NCBI GenBank assembly: GCA_019750095.1
Contig: JAIEOW010000039.1
Span: forward strand, 1 to 58,829
Reading direction: 5' to 3'
Source: Phycisphaerales bacterium
GTDB taxonomy: Bacteria > Planctomycetota > Phycisphaerae > Phycisphaerales > UBA1924
DNA: 58,829 bases
The notes under the pieces are model-generated. The model saw only the letters and a list, made by a program, of their open reading frames with translations. It searched no databases and was not told the DNA's origin. Positions 7,829-17,116 of the stretch are shown piece by piece. The position numbers were made by a program, and so were the translations under genes. Each line of letters opens with the position of its first letter. Position 1 is the first letter of the stretch.

Positions 7829-9265
7829 TTATGGACAACCGGCAAACCAGGTGTTCAGAAAGTCGAAGATATCCGCGGCGGTCAGGCCGTCGGCCTGGTT
7901 GAAGTCTGCCCGCGGCTCGCCGGCGAACCAGGCGTTGAGGAACTCGAAGATGTCTGCGGCGTTTGGGGCACCGGAGCCATCGAAGTCGGCACGGCAGGGC
8001 GTGAAGCAGAGGTCGATGCCGTAGGCCGCGCCGGTGGCGTTGGCTTCGGTGTATGCACCGACGAATGCGCGTTGTCCGGAGGCCGAGACGCCGACGCCGA
8101 AGCCGAAGGTGCCAGCACCGGAAGGGTTTGCGGGGAGGATCTTTGGTGCCGGCTGTGTCCAGCCCGCGGTGGGCGTTCGGACGCACTTGTAGACGGCGCC
8201 GTTGTATCCGGCGTCGGCATAGGCGCCGACCATGGCGGTGGTTCCGTCGATGCTGAGGGCGACAGAGGATCCGTAGCGTCCTGCGCCGGAGAAGCCGATG
8301 GGTCTGAACTTCTGCTGGTTGAGCCAGAAGCCGCCGAAGCGGTTGTAGTTGTAGACGGCACCGACGCCGTTGCCATCGGCCCATGCGCCGACGAGCGCGA
8401 CATCGCCATTGCCACTGAGCGCGACGGAGCAGCCGAAGTACTGAGCGACGCCCAGGCCGTCGGCTGGGACGAGCTTGCCGCCTTGGTTGGTCCACGTGGA
8501 GGCGCCCGGCGCGCGGACGAACATGTATGCGGCACCCTTGTAGGTGTCATCGCCGCGTGCGCCGATGGCGACGGTGTTGCCATCGCCGCTGATGGCGACG
8601 GCGGAGCCGAAGAACTGAGTGACGCTGATGCCGTTGATGGAGGTGAACTTGGCCTGCTGGGTCCAGGTGGTGCCGGAGCGTTGGAAGACATAGGCCGCGC
8701 CGGCATAGCCGCCATCACCTTCTGCGCCGATGACGAAGGTGTTGCCATCCTGCGACATTGCCGCGGCGATGCCGAAGAACCCGAGTTGGCCGACGGGGTT
8801 CAGCGGCAGGATCTTGGGTCCCTGCTGGGTCCAGACGCCGGAGTCGCGTGTGAAGACGTACGCGGCTCCGCGGGAGGAGTTGTCGCCATAGGCACCAACG
8901 ACGGCGGTGTTTCCGTCGGCGGAGATCGCGACGGAAGATCCGAAGTTCTGGGTGACGCCCGTGCCATCCAGCGGGCGGAGTGCGTCGCCCTGAGGCACCC
9001 AGCGCTCGCCCTGTCGGACGAAGACGTATGCCGCGCCGAGCGCGCTGGTCTCACCGGGTGAGCCGGAGATGGCGGTGTTGCCGTCGCCGCTGATGGCGAC
9101 GGAGAATCCGAGTCGGCACCCCGATCCATCGCAGAGCGTTCCCGGAGCGGTGAGGCGGTCGGCCTGCCGGATGACGCATGTCTGACCCTGCGCGACACCC
9201 ACGCCGCTGATGAGCGGGACGATCAACGCAATCGCCGCGATGGAACGATGAAAACTGCTCGGCAT
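7829..9265 (-). CDS. Secreted FG-GAP-type beta-propeller protein with GC-type dockerin tag
   Basis: This 478-residue protein has a signal peptide (MPSSFHRSIAAIALIVPLIS). Seven repeats of about 50 residues follow, with the pattern SVAISGDGNTA, then GA, then GAAYVF-R and W-Q. That number fits a seven-bladed beta-propeller of FG-GAP/integrin-alpha type. The C-terminus carries two Asp-rich loops, each followed by an aromatic helix ending FLNAWFAG and FLNTWFAGC. This is the tandem GC-type dockerin tag found on planctomycete exported proteins. ATG 9265 is chosen over 9340 because the signal peptide begins there. The protein is probably surface-attached; its ligand is unknown. Confidence 0.85.
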   Translation of the reverse strand: MPSSFHRSIAAIALIVPLISGVGVAQGQTCVIRQADRLTAPGTLCDGSGCRLGFSVAISGDGNTAISGSPGETSALGAAYVFVRQGERWVPQGDALRPLDGTGVTQNFGSSVAISADGNTAVVGAYGDNSSRGAAYVFTRDSGVWTQQGPKILPLNPVGQLGFFGIAAAMSQDGNTFVIGAEGDGGYAGAAYVFQRSGTTWTQQAKFTSINGISVTQFFGSAVAISGDGNTVAIGARGDDTYKGAAYMFVRAPGASTWTNQGGKLVPADGLGVAQYFGCSVALSGNGDVALVGAWADGNGVGAVYNYNRFGGFWLNQQKFRPIGFSGAGRYGSSVALSIDGTTAMVGAYADAGYNGAVYKCVRTPTAGWTQPAPKILPANPSGAGTFGFGVGVSASGQRAFVGAYTEANATGAAYGIDLCFTPCRADFDGSGAPNAADIFEFLNAWFAGEPRADFNQADGLTAADIFDFLNTWFAGCP

Positions 9266-9338
9266 TTGGCACCTGTGGGTCGAGAGAGAAGATCGACCGA
9301 ATCCAAGTACTATATTCACGAAGTGCCCGGGCGGTTTC

Positions 9339-9816
9339 ATGGGGGTTCATAAGCACTTGATGAGATATCGGACGTACAGCATTTCGCGAGGTCGAAGCGG
9401 GGTGCGTGTGCAGCTTGCCCTCGCGGTGTTCACGCTGTTTGTTGGCGTGTTCGCGCTTGGCGCGTTGCACTATCTGGCACTCGGCCGCACGGCAGAAGCG
9501 CGGGTGCTCGGCGTGGAAGAGAAGTATCGCGGAGTGGGTGCCAGGCGAAAGAGCTTCTTTGTTCGGTATGCGTTTGAAGATCAGCGGGGGCAAACGCAGA
9601 CGGCGACAGGCTGGTTCGGCCCGAGTTGGCGTGGGGGGGGTGTTCAGCACGGTGACGATTGAATGGTGCGACCAGCCGTTCTTTCGCTCAAGAAACGTCG
9701 ATCAGCGCGAGCGATGGTTCATTGCGGCGTTTGTCATCGCCGTTGGTGCCCAACTGGGTTTTGTGATCCTTCAACTGATGCTTGGAAAACCCATGAGCCT
9801 CAGCGCTTCCAGGTGA
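9339..9816 (+). pseudogene. DUF3592-like membrane protein, frameshifted in a G8 run
   Basis: From ATG 9339 (or ATG 9360) a hydrophobic helix (about residues 24-46) is followed by a small beta domain, ARVLGVEEKYRGVGARRKS then FFVRYAFEDQRG. The frame stops at 9662 shortly after a run of eight G (9633-9640). In the next frame the protein continues as VFSTVTIEWCDQPFF, then RERWFIAAFVIAVGAQLGFVIL, a second helix, and stops at 9816. Removing one G joins both halves into a 158-residue protein with the helix-beta-helix layout of DUF3592 proteins. This is a sequencing error, a real pseudogene, or slippage in the homopolymer. Its end overlaps the convergent glycosidase-like gene by 17 bases. Confidence 0.7.
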
Positions 9817-12800
9817 TCCGTACGGGCACGCCCGGCGAGATGCGCACGTGGTCGGTGGACGTGAGCGCGGCCTGATCCTGGCCAGACCGGATGGACTCGA
9901 TGCGGTCGGCATCGGGGACGCGGATCAGCACGCCGCCCGGGGGCGTCTGCGTGAGGGCCTGGAGGGTGAAGATTGCCGAGCGCTCGGGGTGGAGCGCATC
10001 TGGGTCACGTCGGACACTGAAGCTGAGTGAGCCGTAGATGGTTCGAAGAGCGTGGATGCGGACGCCCTTGTCATCGGTGACCCAACTGAGCGGAAGCCCG
10101 GCGCCGATGATGAGTGCGTCGCGATCGTCGATGCGATCTTCGTAGGCGAACATCGAACGCACGGAGTTGATGAAATCTGAACCGCACCATGTGTGGGGCA
10201 TGTCGCCGACATAGCCCTGGACCCTGGGATCGCGGAAGACGACCTCGGCCCAGTGGCGGAAACCGCCGCCACCTGCTGAGCCGGTCTCCTTGCTTGGGCG
10301 CTGATCCTCGAAGAAGAAGTCGAGCATCTGGATGGCGCGATCGCGCTGGCCAAGGTGGACCATCGTGCCGACCACGCGGTGTTCGTAGGGGGTATAGTCG
10401 CGCCAAGGTGCACCAGAATCTCGGCGGGAGAGGAAGTTGGTCCAGTACTTCTCGAACGTGCGATTGAGTTTGCTTTGATCGAGCAGGCGTGTGAGCCCGC
10501 AGGGCTGGAGCGCGATGGTGGTGCTGGTGGCGTCGAAGTCGCCGAGTTCGACGCACCCTGGGAGGAAGTCGATCTGCTTGATGGCGGTGGCGCGGGCGAT
10601 GGAGTCGTTGAGTCTGAGCAGAAAGTCATCGCGGAGTGCGTTGAGTCTGGACGCGTTATCGCGATCGCCGAGAAGCTCGGCGGTGGCGGCGGCGTCGAGG
10701 AGCCCTTTGTACGCGAAGAAGTTGTCCCAGTAGGAGTGCATGGGCTTTGCGGAGTAGCCCTCGTGGCTGATGGACTCTGGCAGGATGCCGAACTTGGCTC
10801 GCTTGAGGTCGCTCTCGGGCGCGTCGCGATACTCGGGAGTCATCCGCTGCGCGCGCAGGAACTCGATGTACTCCACGGCTTTGAGCATGCGCGGGTAGTG
10901 CCTGCGGAGGAAGTCGCTGTCGCCGGTCATGTCGAAGTAGTGCTTGACGGCGTAGATGTACTGGCCGTGGCTGTCGTGTTCGGGGACAGGATCCGGGCCG
11001 CGGTGGTCGGCGCAGCAGGGGATCTTGCCGTTGTCGTATTGAAAGGGCGCGAACCAGTCGAGAAACTCCTTGACCTCGCGCTCGAAACCGAACGAGAGCA
11101 GGGCGGCGGAGGTGAGGGAGCCGTCGCGAATCCAGGTGCGTTCGTAGCAGCGCGAACCGGGCTGGATCGCGGGGCCGTCGCGATTGATGAGGATGTATGC
11201 GAGGTTGGCGCGGATGGACTGGACGATGCGATCCTGGCCAGCGGGCAGTTCGATGGTGACTCGGTCGAGCTGCTCATGCCAGAGTGCGCGGGTGCGGTTG
11301 AAACTCGCGGGGCCATAGGCGGCGCGATCGGCGATGGCCGTCGCGGGCTCGCGGTGCATCGGCGCGAGGACGTGCCAGGACTTCGACGCGCCTGGCGCGA
11401 GTGAGAACCGATACTGGAGTGCGCCCGAGGCGAGGCCGAGATCATCGTGCACTTGCTGAGCGGTTGGCAGAGTGCCTCGGGAGAGATGCTCGACGATTTC
11501 GCCTGAGGCCCAGGTCGATGCGCCGAAAGCGTCTGGAGCATCGAGCGGAATGATGACGCGATCGTCGATGCGGATGCGGTCGATGGGCTGTGTGGTGTCG
11601 GTGCGCTCGGCGTCGATGCGGTTCGTGCGTGCGAATCCGCCGACGATGTTGAGGTTCTGGTATGTGGGGTTGACCTGGATGGGCCGGATCGCGGCGAACA
11701 CGTGTCCGGTGGCGTTCTTGGAGCGTGCGTTGGTCAGGGTGTGCCGGATGATGAGGTGAGAGGCGCCGGCTGTGCCCTCGACCCACGCGATGGTGGAGAG
11801 CGTGAGCCCGTCGTGTTCTCGTGAGACGGCAGGGATGGGGAGCTGGTGGTCGATCAGATCATGGCTGATCTTGGCGTTGGACCAGGAGCGCAGCGGTGGG
11901 GGAGCGATGGAGGGTGCAGTGGTGGTGCCTGGCGGGGCGAGTTCTTCGAGGATGAATGGTTCGATGGTGAAGGCGAGCTTGTCGACCTCGGTTGCGCCGT
12001 CTTCGCTGATGAGTGCTTCCTTGGTGTCGCCGCTGGCGCCGGCGACGGTGAAGTACATCGCCTCGCCCACGAGATATCTGGGATAGGCCCCGCGCGGCGC
12101 GTGCATGGCGGCGGCCTTGAGGACTTCGTTCATGTCTTCGCCGAACTCGGGGGGCATGAATCCGATGCCGGAGATCTCGATGGCGCGATCGGTACGCAGC
12201 TCGATCAGGCGTGCGGTGAGGTTGGGGATGGGAATCCACTGTCGGCCGGGGGAGCCGCGGAGGGCGACGGTGTGCGTGCGAGTGTTCGCGGAGTCGAGTG
12301 TTTCGGTTGCGCTTGCGGCGATGGTCAGTTGACCGCTGGGCACACGGGTCCAGTCGATCCACAGGCCGCCGAGTTCTCGTACTTCGCCGAAGTCGATGCG
12401 CAGGGAGGGGTGCTGGTCGTCGGGGCTGCTTGCCCAGGCGATGCGGTCGTCGCTGGTCAGAGTGGGTGCGGTGCCGGCGTGCGAGCTGGTTGTGACGCGG
12501 GGCGTGGCGACGTAGGGCTTGACTTCTGGCAACTCTTCGAAGCGCAGGTCATCAATCCAGACCGTGCCCTTTCCGCCGCTGGATGCGGTGATGGCGATTT
12601 CGAGGTGTTCGGCGCGCTTGAGTGGGGTGTGTGCACCGGCGGGCCCCCAGGCGAAGCTGACTTTGCGTTTGGGCAGGATGATCTCTTGCCAGGAGGCGGG
12701 AAAGGCGAAGTCGCGTTGGTTGACCCACCAGACGTTGTCGCCGGTGGGGTCGAGGAGTTTGAACTCGACGGTGTTGCTTGGACCTTCGCCGCGGATGCGA

Positions 12801-13105
12801 TAGGAGAATCGGTAGTTTGCGGGGAGATCCTGTGCGATGGCTCGGCGGACGATGCCGAAGCCGGACCCGCGTGTGAAGTCGTAGTCGATGCGGAGAGCTT
12901 TGTTGGCTGGGTTCGCGGTCGTTGCGCGGGGATCAGAATCGACCTCGCTGGCGATCGTGAGCGTGACGCCGCTGGAAGTGGCGACGGTCCAGAGCTTTGC
13001 GTCGGCGCCATCGTCAATCAGTCGAGCCTGCCCACGCGCGTGAGCGACGAGCGCACCGTTGAGGAGTATCAGGACACACGTCAGTCGGATTATCGCGCTT
13101 GTCAT
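9800..13105 (-). CDS. Large secreted six-hairpin glycosidase-like protein with carbohydrate-binding modules
   Basis: This 1101-residue protein has an N-terminal signal peptide. A jelly-roll module (residues ~30-190, ending GTVWIDDLRFEELPEV) resembles a carbohydrate-binding domain, and a second module (~200-325) is discoidin-like. Next come a beta-sandwich region and, from about residue 630, an (alpha/alpha)6-type domain with YERTWIRDGSLTSAALLS, PEHDSHGQYIYAVKHYF and LPESISHEGYSAK, the layout of six-hairpin glycosidases. I cannot name the GH family. Start 13105 is chosen because GGAGG lies five bases upstream; an in-frame ATG at 13126 lacks this. A perfect 14-bp operator palindrome lies 54 bp upstream. 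It likely attacks extracellular glycan for the neighbouring uptake system. Confidence 0.8.
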   Translation of the reverse strand: MTSAIIRLTCVLILLNGALVAHARGQARLIDDGADAKLWTVATSSGVTLTIASEVDSDPRATTANPANKALRIDYDFTRGSGFGIVRRAIAQDLPANYRFSYRIRGEGPSNTVEFKLLDPTGDNVWWVNQRDFAFPASWQEIILPKRKVSFAWGPAGAHTPLKRAEHLEIAITASSGGKGTVWIDDLRFEELPEVKPYVATPRVTTSSHAGTAPTLTSDDRIAWASSPDDQHPSLRIDFGEVRELGGLWIDWTRVPSGQLTIAASATETLDSANTRTHTVALRGSPGRQWIPIPNLTARLIELRTDRAIEISGIGFMPPEFGEDMNEVLKAAAMHAPRGAYPRYLVGEAMYFTVAGASGDTKEALISEDGATEVDKLAFTIEPFILEELAPPGTTTAPSIAPPPLRSWSNAKISHDLIDHQLPIPAVSREHDGLTLSTIAWVEGTAGASHLIIRHTLTNARSKNATGHVFAAIRPIQVNPTYQNLNIVGGFARTNRIDAERTDTTQPIDRIRIDDRVIIPLDAPDAFGASTWASGEIVEHLSRGTLPTAQQVHDDLGLASGALQYRFSLAPGASKSWHVLAPMHREPATAIADRAAYGPASFNRTRALWHEQLDRVTIELPAGQDRIVQSIRANLAYILINRDGPAIQPGSRCYERTWIRDGSLTSAALLSFGFEREVKEFLDWFAPFQYDNGKIPCCADHRGPDPVPEHDSHGQYIYAVKHYFDMTGDSDFLRRHYPRMLKAVEYIEFLRAQRMTPEYRDAPESDLKRAKFGILPESISHEGYSAKPMHSYWDNFFAYKGLLDAAATAELLGDRDNASRLNALRDDFLLRLNDSIARATAIKQIDFLPGCVELGDFDATSTTIALQPCGLTRLLDQSKLNRTFEKYWTNFLSRRDSGAPWRDYTPYEHRVVGTMVHLGQRDRAIQMLDFFFEDQRPSKETGSAGGGGFRHWAEVVFRDPRVQGYVGDMPHTWCGSDFINSVRSMFAYEDRIDDRDALIIGAGLPLSWVTDDKGVRIHALRTIYGSLSFSVRRDPDALHPERSAIFTLQALTQTPPGGVLIRVPDADRIESIRSGQDQAALTSTDHVRISPGVPVRITWKR

Positions 13106-13158
13106 GACCGCCTCCATTGGACGCATACCTGCCCGAGGATGTCTGGGCAGCGGCGAAG

Positions 13159-13172
13159 TGTAAGGCCTTACA
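13159..13172. promoter_or_regulatory. Predicted LacI-family operator, perfect palindrome
   Basis: TGTAAGGCCTTACA is a perfect 14-bp inverted repeat 54 bp upstream of the secreted glycosidase-like gene and 60 bp downstream of the lacI-type gene's stop. It matches the related sites at 14311, 16039, 17052 and 24171. The regulator binding is inferred from proximity and LacI-type symmetry. Confidence 0.75.
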
Positions 13173-13230
13173 TGATGAGGTGACGCGAAGAGGGCCGACG
13201 CGGCTGGATGCTTGGGCGGAGTCGGGGTGA

Positions 13231-14271
13231 CTACTCAGCGCTCGTGCCGCGGACGACGAGGCGTGTGGGCAGGGTGGTGAGCGTGCCCGGACGGTCGCCG
13301 TTGGCGAGGCGATCGACGAGAGAGCGGACGGCTTGGGCGCCGAGGTCGGCGGTCGGAACGCGGACGGTGGACAACTGGGGTCTTGTCAACGACGCGAGGC
13401 GTGTGTCGTCGAAGCCGACGATGCGGAGCTGGCCAGGGATCGCGATGCCCGCATCCTGGGCGGCCTGCATGATTCCGAAGGCGATCTCGTCGTTGGCGGC
13501 GAGGACGCCGAGGGGTGCTGGCCCGATTTTCTTGACGAGGGACTCAGCGGCCTTTCGACCCCACTCCACGGTGTAGTCGCCGTAGCGGACCTGATCATCG
13601 CTGGATGTGCGTCCGGCCTTGGCGAGGGTCTCGACAAAGACTTTGGCGCGTTCGGCGGTGTCGAAGTTTTCCTTTGGACCGCCGACGAAGTACATGTTCT
13701 TGGAGTCGACGCGGGTGAGCAAGTGTTCGACGGCCTCGCGTGTGCCCGAGGCGTTGTCGACGAGCACGCGGTCAAGCCCGTTCAGGTGGATGGCTTCGTC
13801 GATGACGACCAGCGGAAGGCCGGACTCTTTGATCTGGAGCCACAACTGCTCGTTGGGTTCGGTGATCATCACGGCGAGACCGGCCATGAACCCGACGACG
13901 TTGGACGACAGCATGGTGGCGGGCCCCTCGCCGCCCTCGGAACTGATCAGGAGGTGGTACCCAAGGCGATGGGCCTCAGCGTCTGCGCCGCGGAGGAGTT
14001 CGGAGTAGAACTCGCCGTGGATATCCGGGAGGAGGATCCCGATGACGCGGCTCTTTCGCGTCATGAGGACCTGGGCGAAGACGTTGGGTCGATAGCCGAG
14101 TTGGCGGATGGCGTTCTGGACGCGCTCGGCGGTGTCTTTGGCGACGCGGCTGGGGCTGTTGAGGAATCGGCTGACGGTGGCGGTGGAGACCCCGGCGGCG
14201 AGCGCAACGTCCTCCATGGAGGGCGGACCGGCACGGTCCGGGGGCTGGGAGTGTTCGCCGCGACGCATCAC
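13231..14271 (-). CDS. LacI-family transcriptional regulator
   Basis: This 346-residue protein has a LacI helix-turn-helix at residues ~18-42 (MEDVALAAGVSTATVSRFLN), a hinge region (QLGYRPNVFAQVL), and a periplasmic-binding-protein-like sensor domain (SRVIGILLPDIHGEFYSELL, then LGVLAANDEIAFGIMQAA and LRIVGFDDTRLA). It should repress carbohydrate genes until a sugar ligand binds. It is divergent from the glycoamylase-like lipoprotein gene, and a near-palindromic site (14311-14324) lies in the shared 62-bp intergenic region, so self-regulation is likely. Related sites lie ahead of the other units of this locus. Confidence 0.93.
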   Translation of the reverse strand: MMRRGEHSQPPDRAGPPSMEDVALAAGVSTATVSRFLNSPSRVAKDTAERVQNAIRQLGYRPNVFAQVLMTRKSRVIGILLPDIHGEFYSELLRGADAEAHRLGYHLLISSEGGEGPATMLSSNVVGFMAGLAVMITEPNEQLWLQIKESGLPLVVIDEAIHLNGLDRVLVDNASGTREAVEHLLTRVDSKNMYFVGGPKENFDTAERAKVFVETLAKAGRTSSDDQVRYGDYTVEWGRKAAESLVKKIGPAPLGVLAANDEIAFGIMQAAQDAGIAIPGQLRIVGFDDTRLASLTRPQLSTVRVPTADLGAQAVRSLVDRLANGDRPGTLTTLPTRLVVRGTSAE

Positions 14272-14310
14272 GAGTGGAATATATCGATTCGCCGCGGTAT
14301 CTTCTCGTCA

Positions 14311-14324
14311 TGCAAGCCCTTACA
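14311..14324. promoter_or_regulatory. Predicted LacI-family operator in the divergent intergenic region
   Basis: TGCAAGCCCTTACA differs at two positions from the perfect palindrome at 13159. It lies 40 bp upstream of the lacI-type start and 10 bp before ATG 14334 of the glycoamylase-like gene, so one site could control both directions. Confidence 0.68.
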
Positions 14325-14333
14325 TCGTATTTG

Positions 14334-15947
14334 ATGTCGGAAACGAAACATCGCGCGTGCGCTGAGAAGCGTGTTGGAGGCGCGGGTGTTGGTGTGCGGC
14401 GCGCTCTGCTGGCCGCGCTTGCGGGCTGTCTGGGACTTGGCGCGATGGGGTGTTCGAATGCGGGCGATGCGCGAGCGGACTCGAGAAAAACCGAGGCGAC
14501 TTTGAAGCGTGCTGATCAGTGGGTGATCGCTTCTGAGCCGGGGACCAAGCGTCCGCCGTTTCAATTCTCGAAGGAAGACGATCAATTCCTGGACGAAGTG
14601 CAGCGTGCATCATTCTGGTTTCTGTGGCACGGCTGCGATGAACAGACGGGCATGGTGTATGACCGATCGAGCGTGAAGTTTGCGAGCGTGGCGGGTGTTG
14701 GGTTTCAACTCGCCGCATTGCCGGCCGGTGTTGAGCGGGGCTGGATCACGCGAGAGCAGGGCTTTGATCGTGCTCGGCGGATTCTGGCCGCGCTTGAGAA
14801 TGAGCCGACCAATCGGCGTCATGGGATGTTCTTTCACTTCCTGGATGGTCGCACGGCGAAGCCGATCGACATGGATGTCGTGAGCACGATCGATTCCGCG
14901 CTGCTGATCGCGGGCATGCTTGCGGCCGGGCCGTACTTTGGGGGCGAGGTGCGTGAGCGAGCCGATCGGATGGTGTCCGCAGTTGACTGGACCAAGTTTG
15001 TTCTGGATCACCCGCAGCCGAATGAGCAGTATCTGAAGGGGTATGTGTCGCTGGGCTGGAAACCGGCAGACCCGAAGAACCCGGTGGGTGATGGGGAACT
15101 CTTGAAGTATGCGTGGGCGGACTCGGGGGATGAGCATCGGGTGATCTACTTTCTTGCCGCGCTGGCACCACGACCGGAGCATCGGCTTGATGCGTCGATG
15201 TACTACCGGACGCGTCGGGCGTTGGGTGAGCATGCGGACTCTGGACCGCACGTGTGGTTTCCGTGGTCGGGTGCGCTCTTCGCGAGCTTCTTTGCGCACT
15301 GCTTTGTGGACTACGCCGCCCGCGGTGCGGACAACCCTTTGGCGATGGGCGTGGAGCGTCGCCCGCGGGTGGATTGGTGGGAGAACAGCCGACGGCAGGT
15401 GACGCTGCATCGTCGCAAGGCGATGGAGAATCCGCGCGGCTTCAAGGGGCTTGGAGAGAACGGGTGGGGTCTGACTGCGAGCGACGCATCGCATGGGTAT
15501 GCGGTGCCGGGAGTGTTTCCAACTCGAATACGCACGCTGGATGAGGTGCCGCAGGTTGATTATGCGGTGTTCGAACCGAAGGACGATTTCGGAGACGGGA
15601 CGGTTGCTCCGTATGGTGCGGGGTGCGCGATCATGTTCCAGCCCGAGGCGGCGATCGCGGCGCTTCGGCACTACCGCAACCTCAAGGACGCCAGCGGCCA
15701 GCCGCTGGTCTGGCGTGATCCGGGTCGAGCGGGGGAGACTGGCGAGTTTGGTTTCCGGGATGCGTTCAATCTGGATACGGGCTGGGTGGCGAAGGACTAC
15801 GTGGCGATCGATCAGGGGCCGCTGGTCTTGGCGATCGAGAACGCTCGGACAGGCCTGATCTGGCGGCTGATGAACGCGCATCCGTGGGTGGCGGCGGGAA
15901 AGGGTCGGCTGAGGTGGGTTGGAAAGAAAGTGGGCGGGGGGGGGTGA
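14334..15947 (+). CDS. Glycoamylase-family (GH144-like) lipoprotein
   Basis: A hydrophobic leader ending LGAMGC, lipobox Cys near residue 42, marks an exported lipoprotein of 537 residues. The body matches the glycoamylase-like (PF10091/COG5368) family: DEVQRASFWFLWHGCDEQTGMVYDRSS, VAGVGFQLAALPAGVERGWI, the LDMDVV-like stretch PIDMDVVSTIDSALLIAGML, and the C-terminal LDTGWVAKDYVAIDQGPLVLAIEN are visible as successive pieces. Some members of this family are endo-beta-1,2-glucanases (GH144), so that activity is a good guess but not proven. No clear ribosome site precedes 14334, and the operator at 14311 argues against the more upstream ATGs at 14274 and 14310. GTG 14394 is another option. Confidence 0.8.
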   Translation: MSETKHRACAEKRVGGAGVGVRRALLAALAGCLGLGAMGCSNAGDARADSRKTEATLKRADQWVIASEPGTKRPPFQFSKEDDQFLDEVQRASFWFLWHGCDEQTGMVYDRSSVKFASVAGVGFQLAALPAGVERGWITREQGFDRARRILAALENEPTNRRHGMFFHFLDGRTAKPIDMDVVSTIDSALLIAGMLAAGPYFGGEVRERADRMVSAVDWTKFVLDHPQPNEQYLKGYVSLGWKPADPKNPVGDGELLKYAWADSGDEHRVIYFLAALAPRPEHRLDASMYYRTRRALGEHADSGPHVWFPWSGALFASFFAHCFVDYAARGADNPLAMGVERRPRVDWWENSRRQVTLHRRKAMENPRGFKGLGENGWGLTASDASHGYAVPGVFPTRIRTLDEVPQVDYAVFEPKDDFGDGTVAPYGAGCAIMFQPEAAIAALRHYRNLKDASGQPLVWRDPGRAGETGEFGFRDAFNLDTGWVAKDYVAIDQGPLVLAIENARTGLIWRLMNAHPWVAAGKGRLRWVGKKVGGGG

Positions 15948-16002
15948 ACCCCAGAAAACTCTGGGAGGGTCCGAATGGATTCGCAAAGATTCAGATCGTG
16001 TA

Positions 16003-16053
16003 AGAGAACGCTTGCATCCCCCGAAACCGGCATTAAGATGTAAGCGTTACCAT
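16003..16053. promoter_or_regulatory. Two predicted LacI-family operator sites
   Basis: ATGTAAGCGTTACCAT at 16038-16053 contains GTAA and TTAC around a 3-bp centre, one base shorter than the other sites. A second, weaker site on the opposite strand, TGCAAGCGTTCT (16005-16016), lies 22 bp upstream. Both precede the PEP-CTERM-like gene at 16113. They match the other candidates in the locus at the TGYAAGCG half. Confidence 0.55.
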
Positions 16054-16112
16054 CGAGTCCGTCGGTGCAATGTTTTGACCCGCAGGGTCAGGCCCGAGGC
16101 CTCGGAGGAGAG

Positions 16113-16913
16113 ATGAGAGGTCCTCCCATGTCGAAGCTCTGCTCTGTCGTCGCCTTGGCGGCTGGCTTGGCCGTCGCGTCCGCGGCCCATGCCGATCTGT
16201 TCAGCGGAATCAACGGGTACTCCACGTACGACCGCTGGTTCCCCGATTTCAGCTCCACGACCGTCACCTGGACCAACGGCGGTCTGTCGTCGCTGCGTAT
16301 CGAGGAGACCGGGTACGGCGGGCCGACCACCGGCTTTGCCACCCGCAATCACGCCTATCTCTCCATCGGCGGCGTGCCGGTGCAGTTCGATCCGAACCAG
16401 AGCTTCCGCTTTGAAGTGACCGCGACGATCAACTCGTCGGCGGGCTTCAACACCGAAGCCGGCATCGTTTTCGGCACCTCGCCGAACCTGCCGACCTCTG
16501 CGGGCGCCGACACCGGCAACCTGATGTACCGCGCCGGCACCAGCCCGGAAATCGCGGCCTTCGGGTCGACCAGCCCGTTCTTCTCCAGCAACTTCGGCGT
16601 TGGCCAGGCCGCCGGCTTTGCCGCGCCGGTCTCCAACACCCCCGTCCGTCTCACGTTCCTCTATGAGACGAGCGACTTCGGCACGACCTACACCTACGGC
16701 GTGGACAACGTCTTCATCACGCTCGGCGGGTCCAAGATCCTCGCCGGCTCGTACCTTGGCGTCTATGCCCAGGGCCCGAACAACTTCCCCCTGGCTCCGG
16801 GCTACAACAAGGACGTGCTCTTCACCAACGCTTCGATCACGATTCCGGCCCCGGCTTCGGCTGGTCTGCTGGGTGCGGCGGGCCTCGTCGCTCTGCGTCG
16901 TCGTCGCCGCTAA
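16113..16913 (+). CDS. Secreted PEP-CTERM-like protein, lectin-fold candidate
   Basis: This 266-residue protein has a signal peptide ending ASAAHA. The mature part is rich in Ser, Thr, Gly and aromatic residues and alternates beta-like segments (SFRFEVTATINSSAGFNTEAG, PVRLTFLYETSDFGTTYTYG), suggesting a jelly-roll. The C-terminus is PAPASAGLLGAAGLVALRRRRR-like: a Pro-Ala-Pro motif, a hydrophobic helix and an Arg cluster, the PEP-CTERM sorting layout in its planctomycete variant. GGAGG (16104-16108) lies four bases before ATG 16113; ATG 16128 is an alternative. It has operator-like sites upstream and a strong hairpin downstream, so it is probably its own transcript in the LacI regulon. Glycan binding is inference. 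Confidence 0.78.
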   Translation: MRGPPMSKLCSVVALAAGLAVASAAHADLFSGINGYSTYDRWFPDFSSTTVTWTNGGLSSLRIEETGYGGPTTGFATRNHAYLSIGGVPVQFDPNQSFRFEVTATINSSAGFNTEAGIVFGTSPNLPTSAGADTGNLMYRAGTSPEIAAFGSTSPFFSSNFGVGQAAGFAAPVSNTPVRLTFLYETSDFGTTYTYGVDNVFITLGGSKILAGSYLGVYAQGPNNFPLAPGYNKDVLFTNASITIPAPASAGLLGAAGLVALRRRRR

Positions 16914-16942
16914 GTGTTGATCCCTGTTTGCGTTCTCTTCTC

Positions 16943-16970
16943 GCCGGGCACCCTCTTTGGGGTGCCCGGC
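16943..16970 (+). terminator. Strong hairpin after the PEP-CTERM-like gene
   Basis: GCCGGGCACCC pairs with GGGTGCCCGGC around a short loop at 16943-16970, 30 bases after the stop. No T-run follows, so this may be a terminator or an mRNA-stabilising hairpin. Confidence 0.6.
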
Positions 16971-17051
16971 TGTCATGTCCGGAAACCATGTGAAGAACGC
17001 CGAATCAATGTTCAGAATTTGACGGGATGCCTCCGATGTGGCATGATGGAG

Positions 17052-17065
17052 TGTAAGCGGTTTCA
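17052..17065. promoter_or_regulatory. Predicted LacI-family operator upstream of the GH94-transporter operon
   Basis: TGTAAGCGGTTTCA lies 51 bp upstream of the GTG start of the GH94 gene. The left half is identical to the site at 24171, and the right half differs at two positions. If functional it would control the whole run from the phosphorylase to the second permease. Confidence 0.68.
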
Positions 17066-17116
17066 TTCATCTCGAGACCTGCTCTCCGTTCTTCACCTCC
17101 TCCTCGTGAGCCCTGC

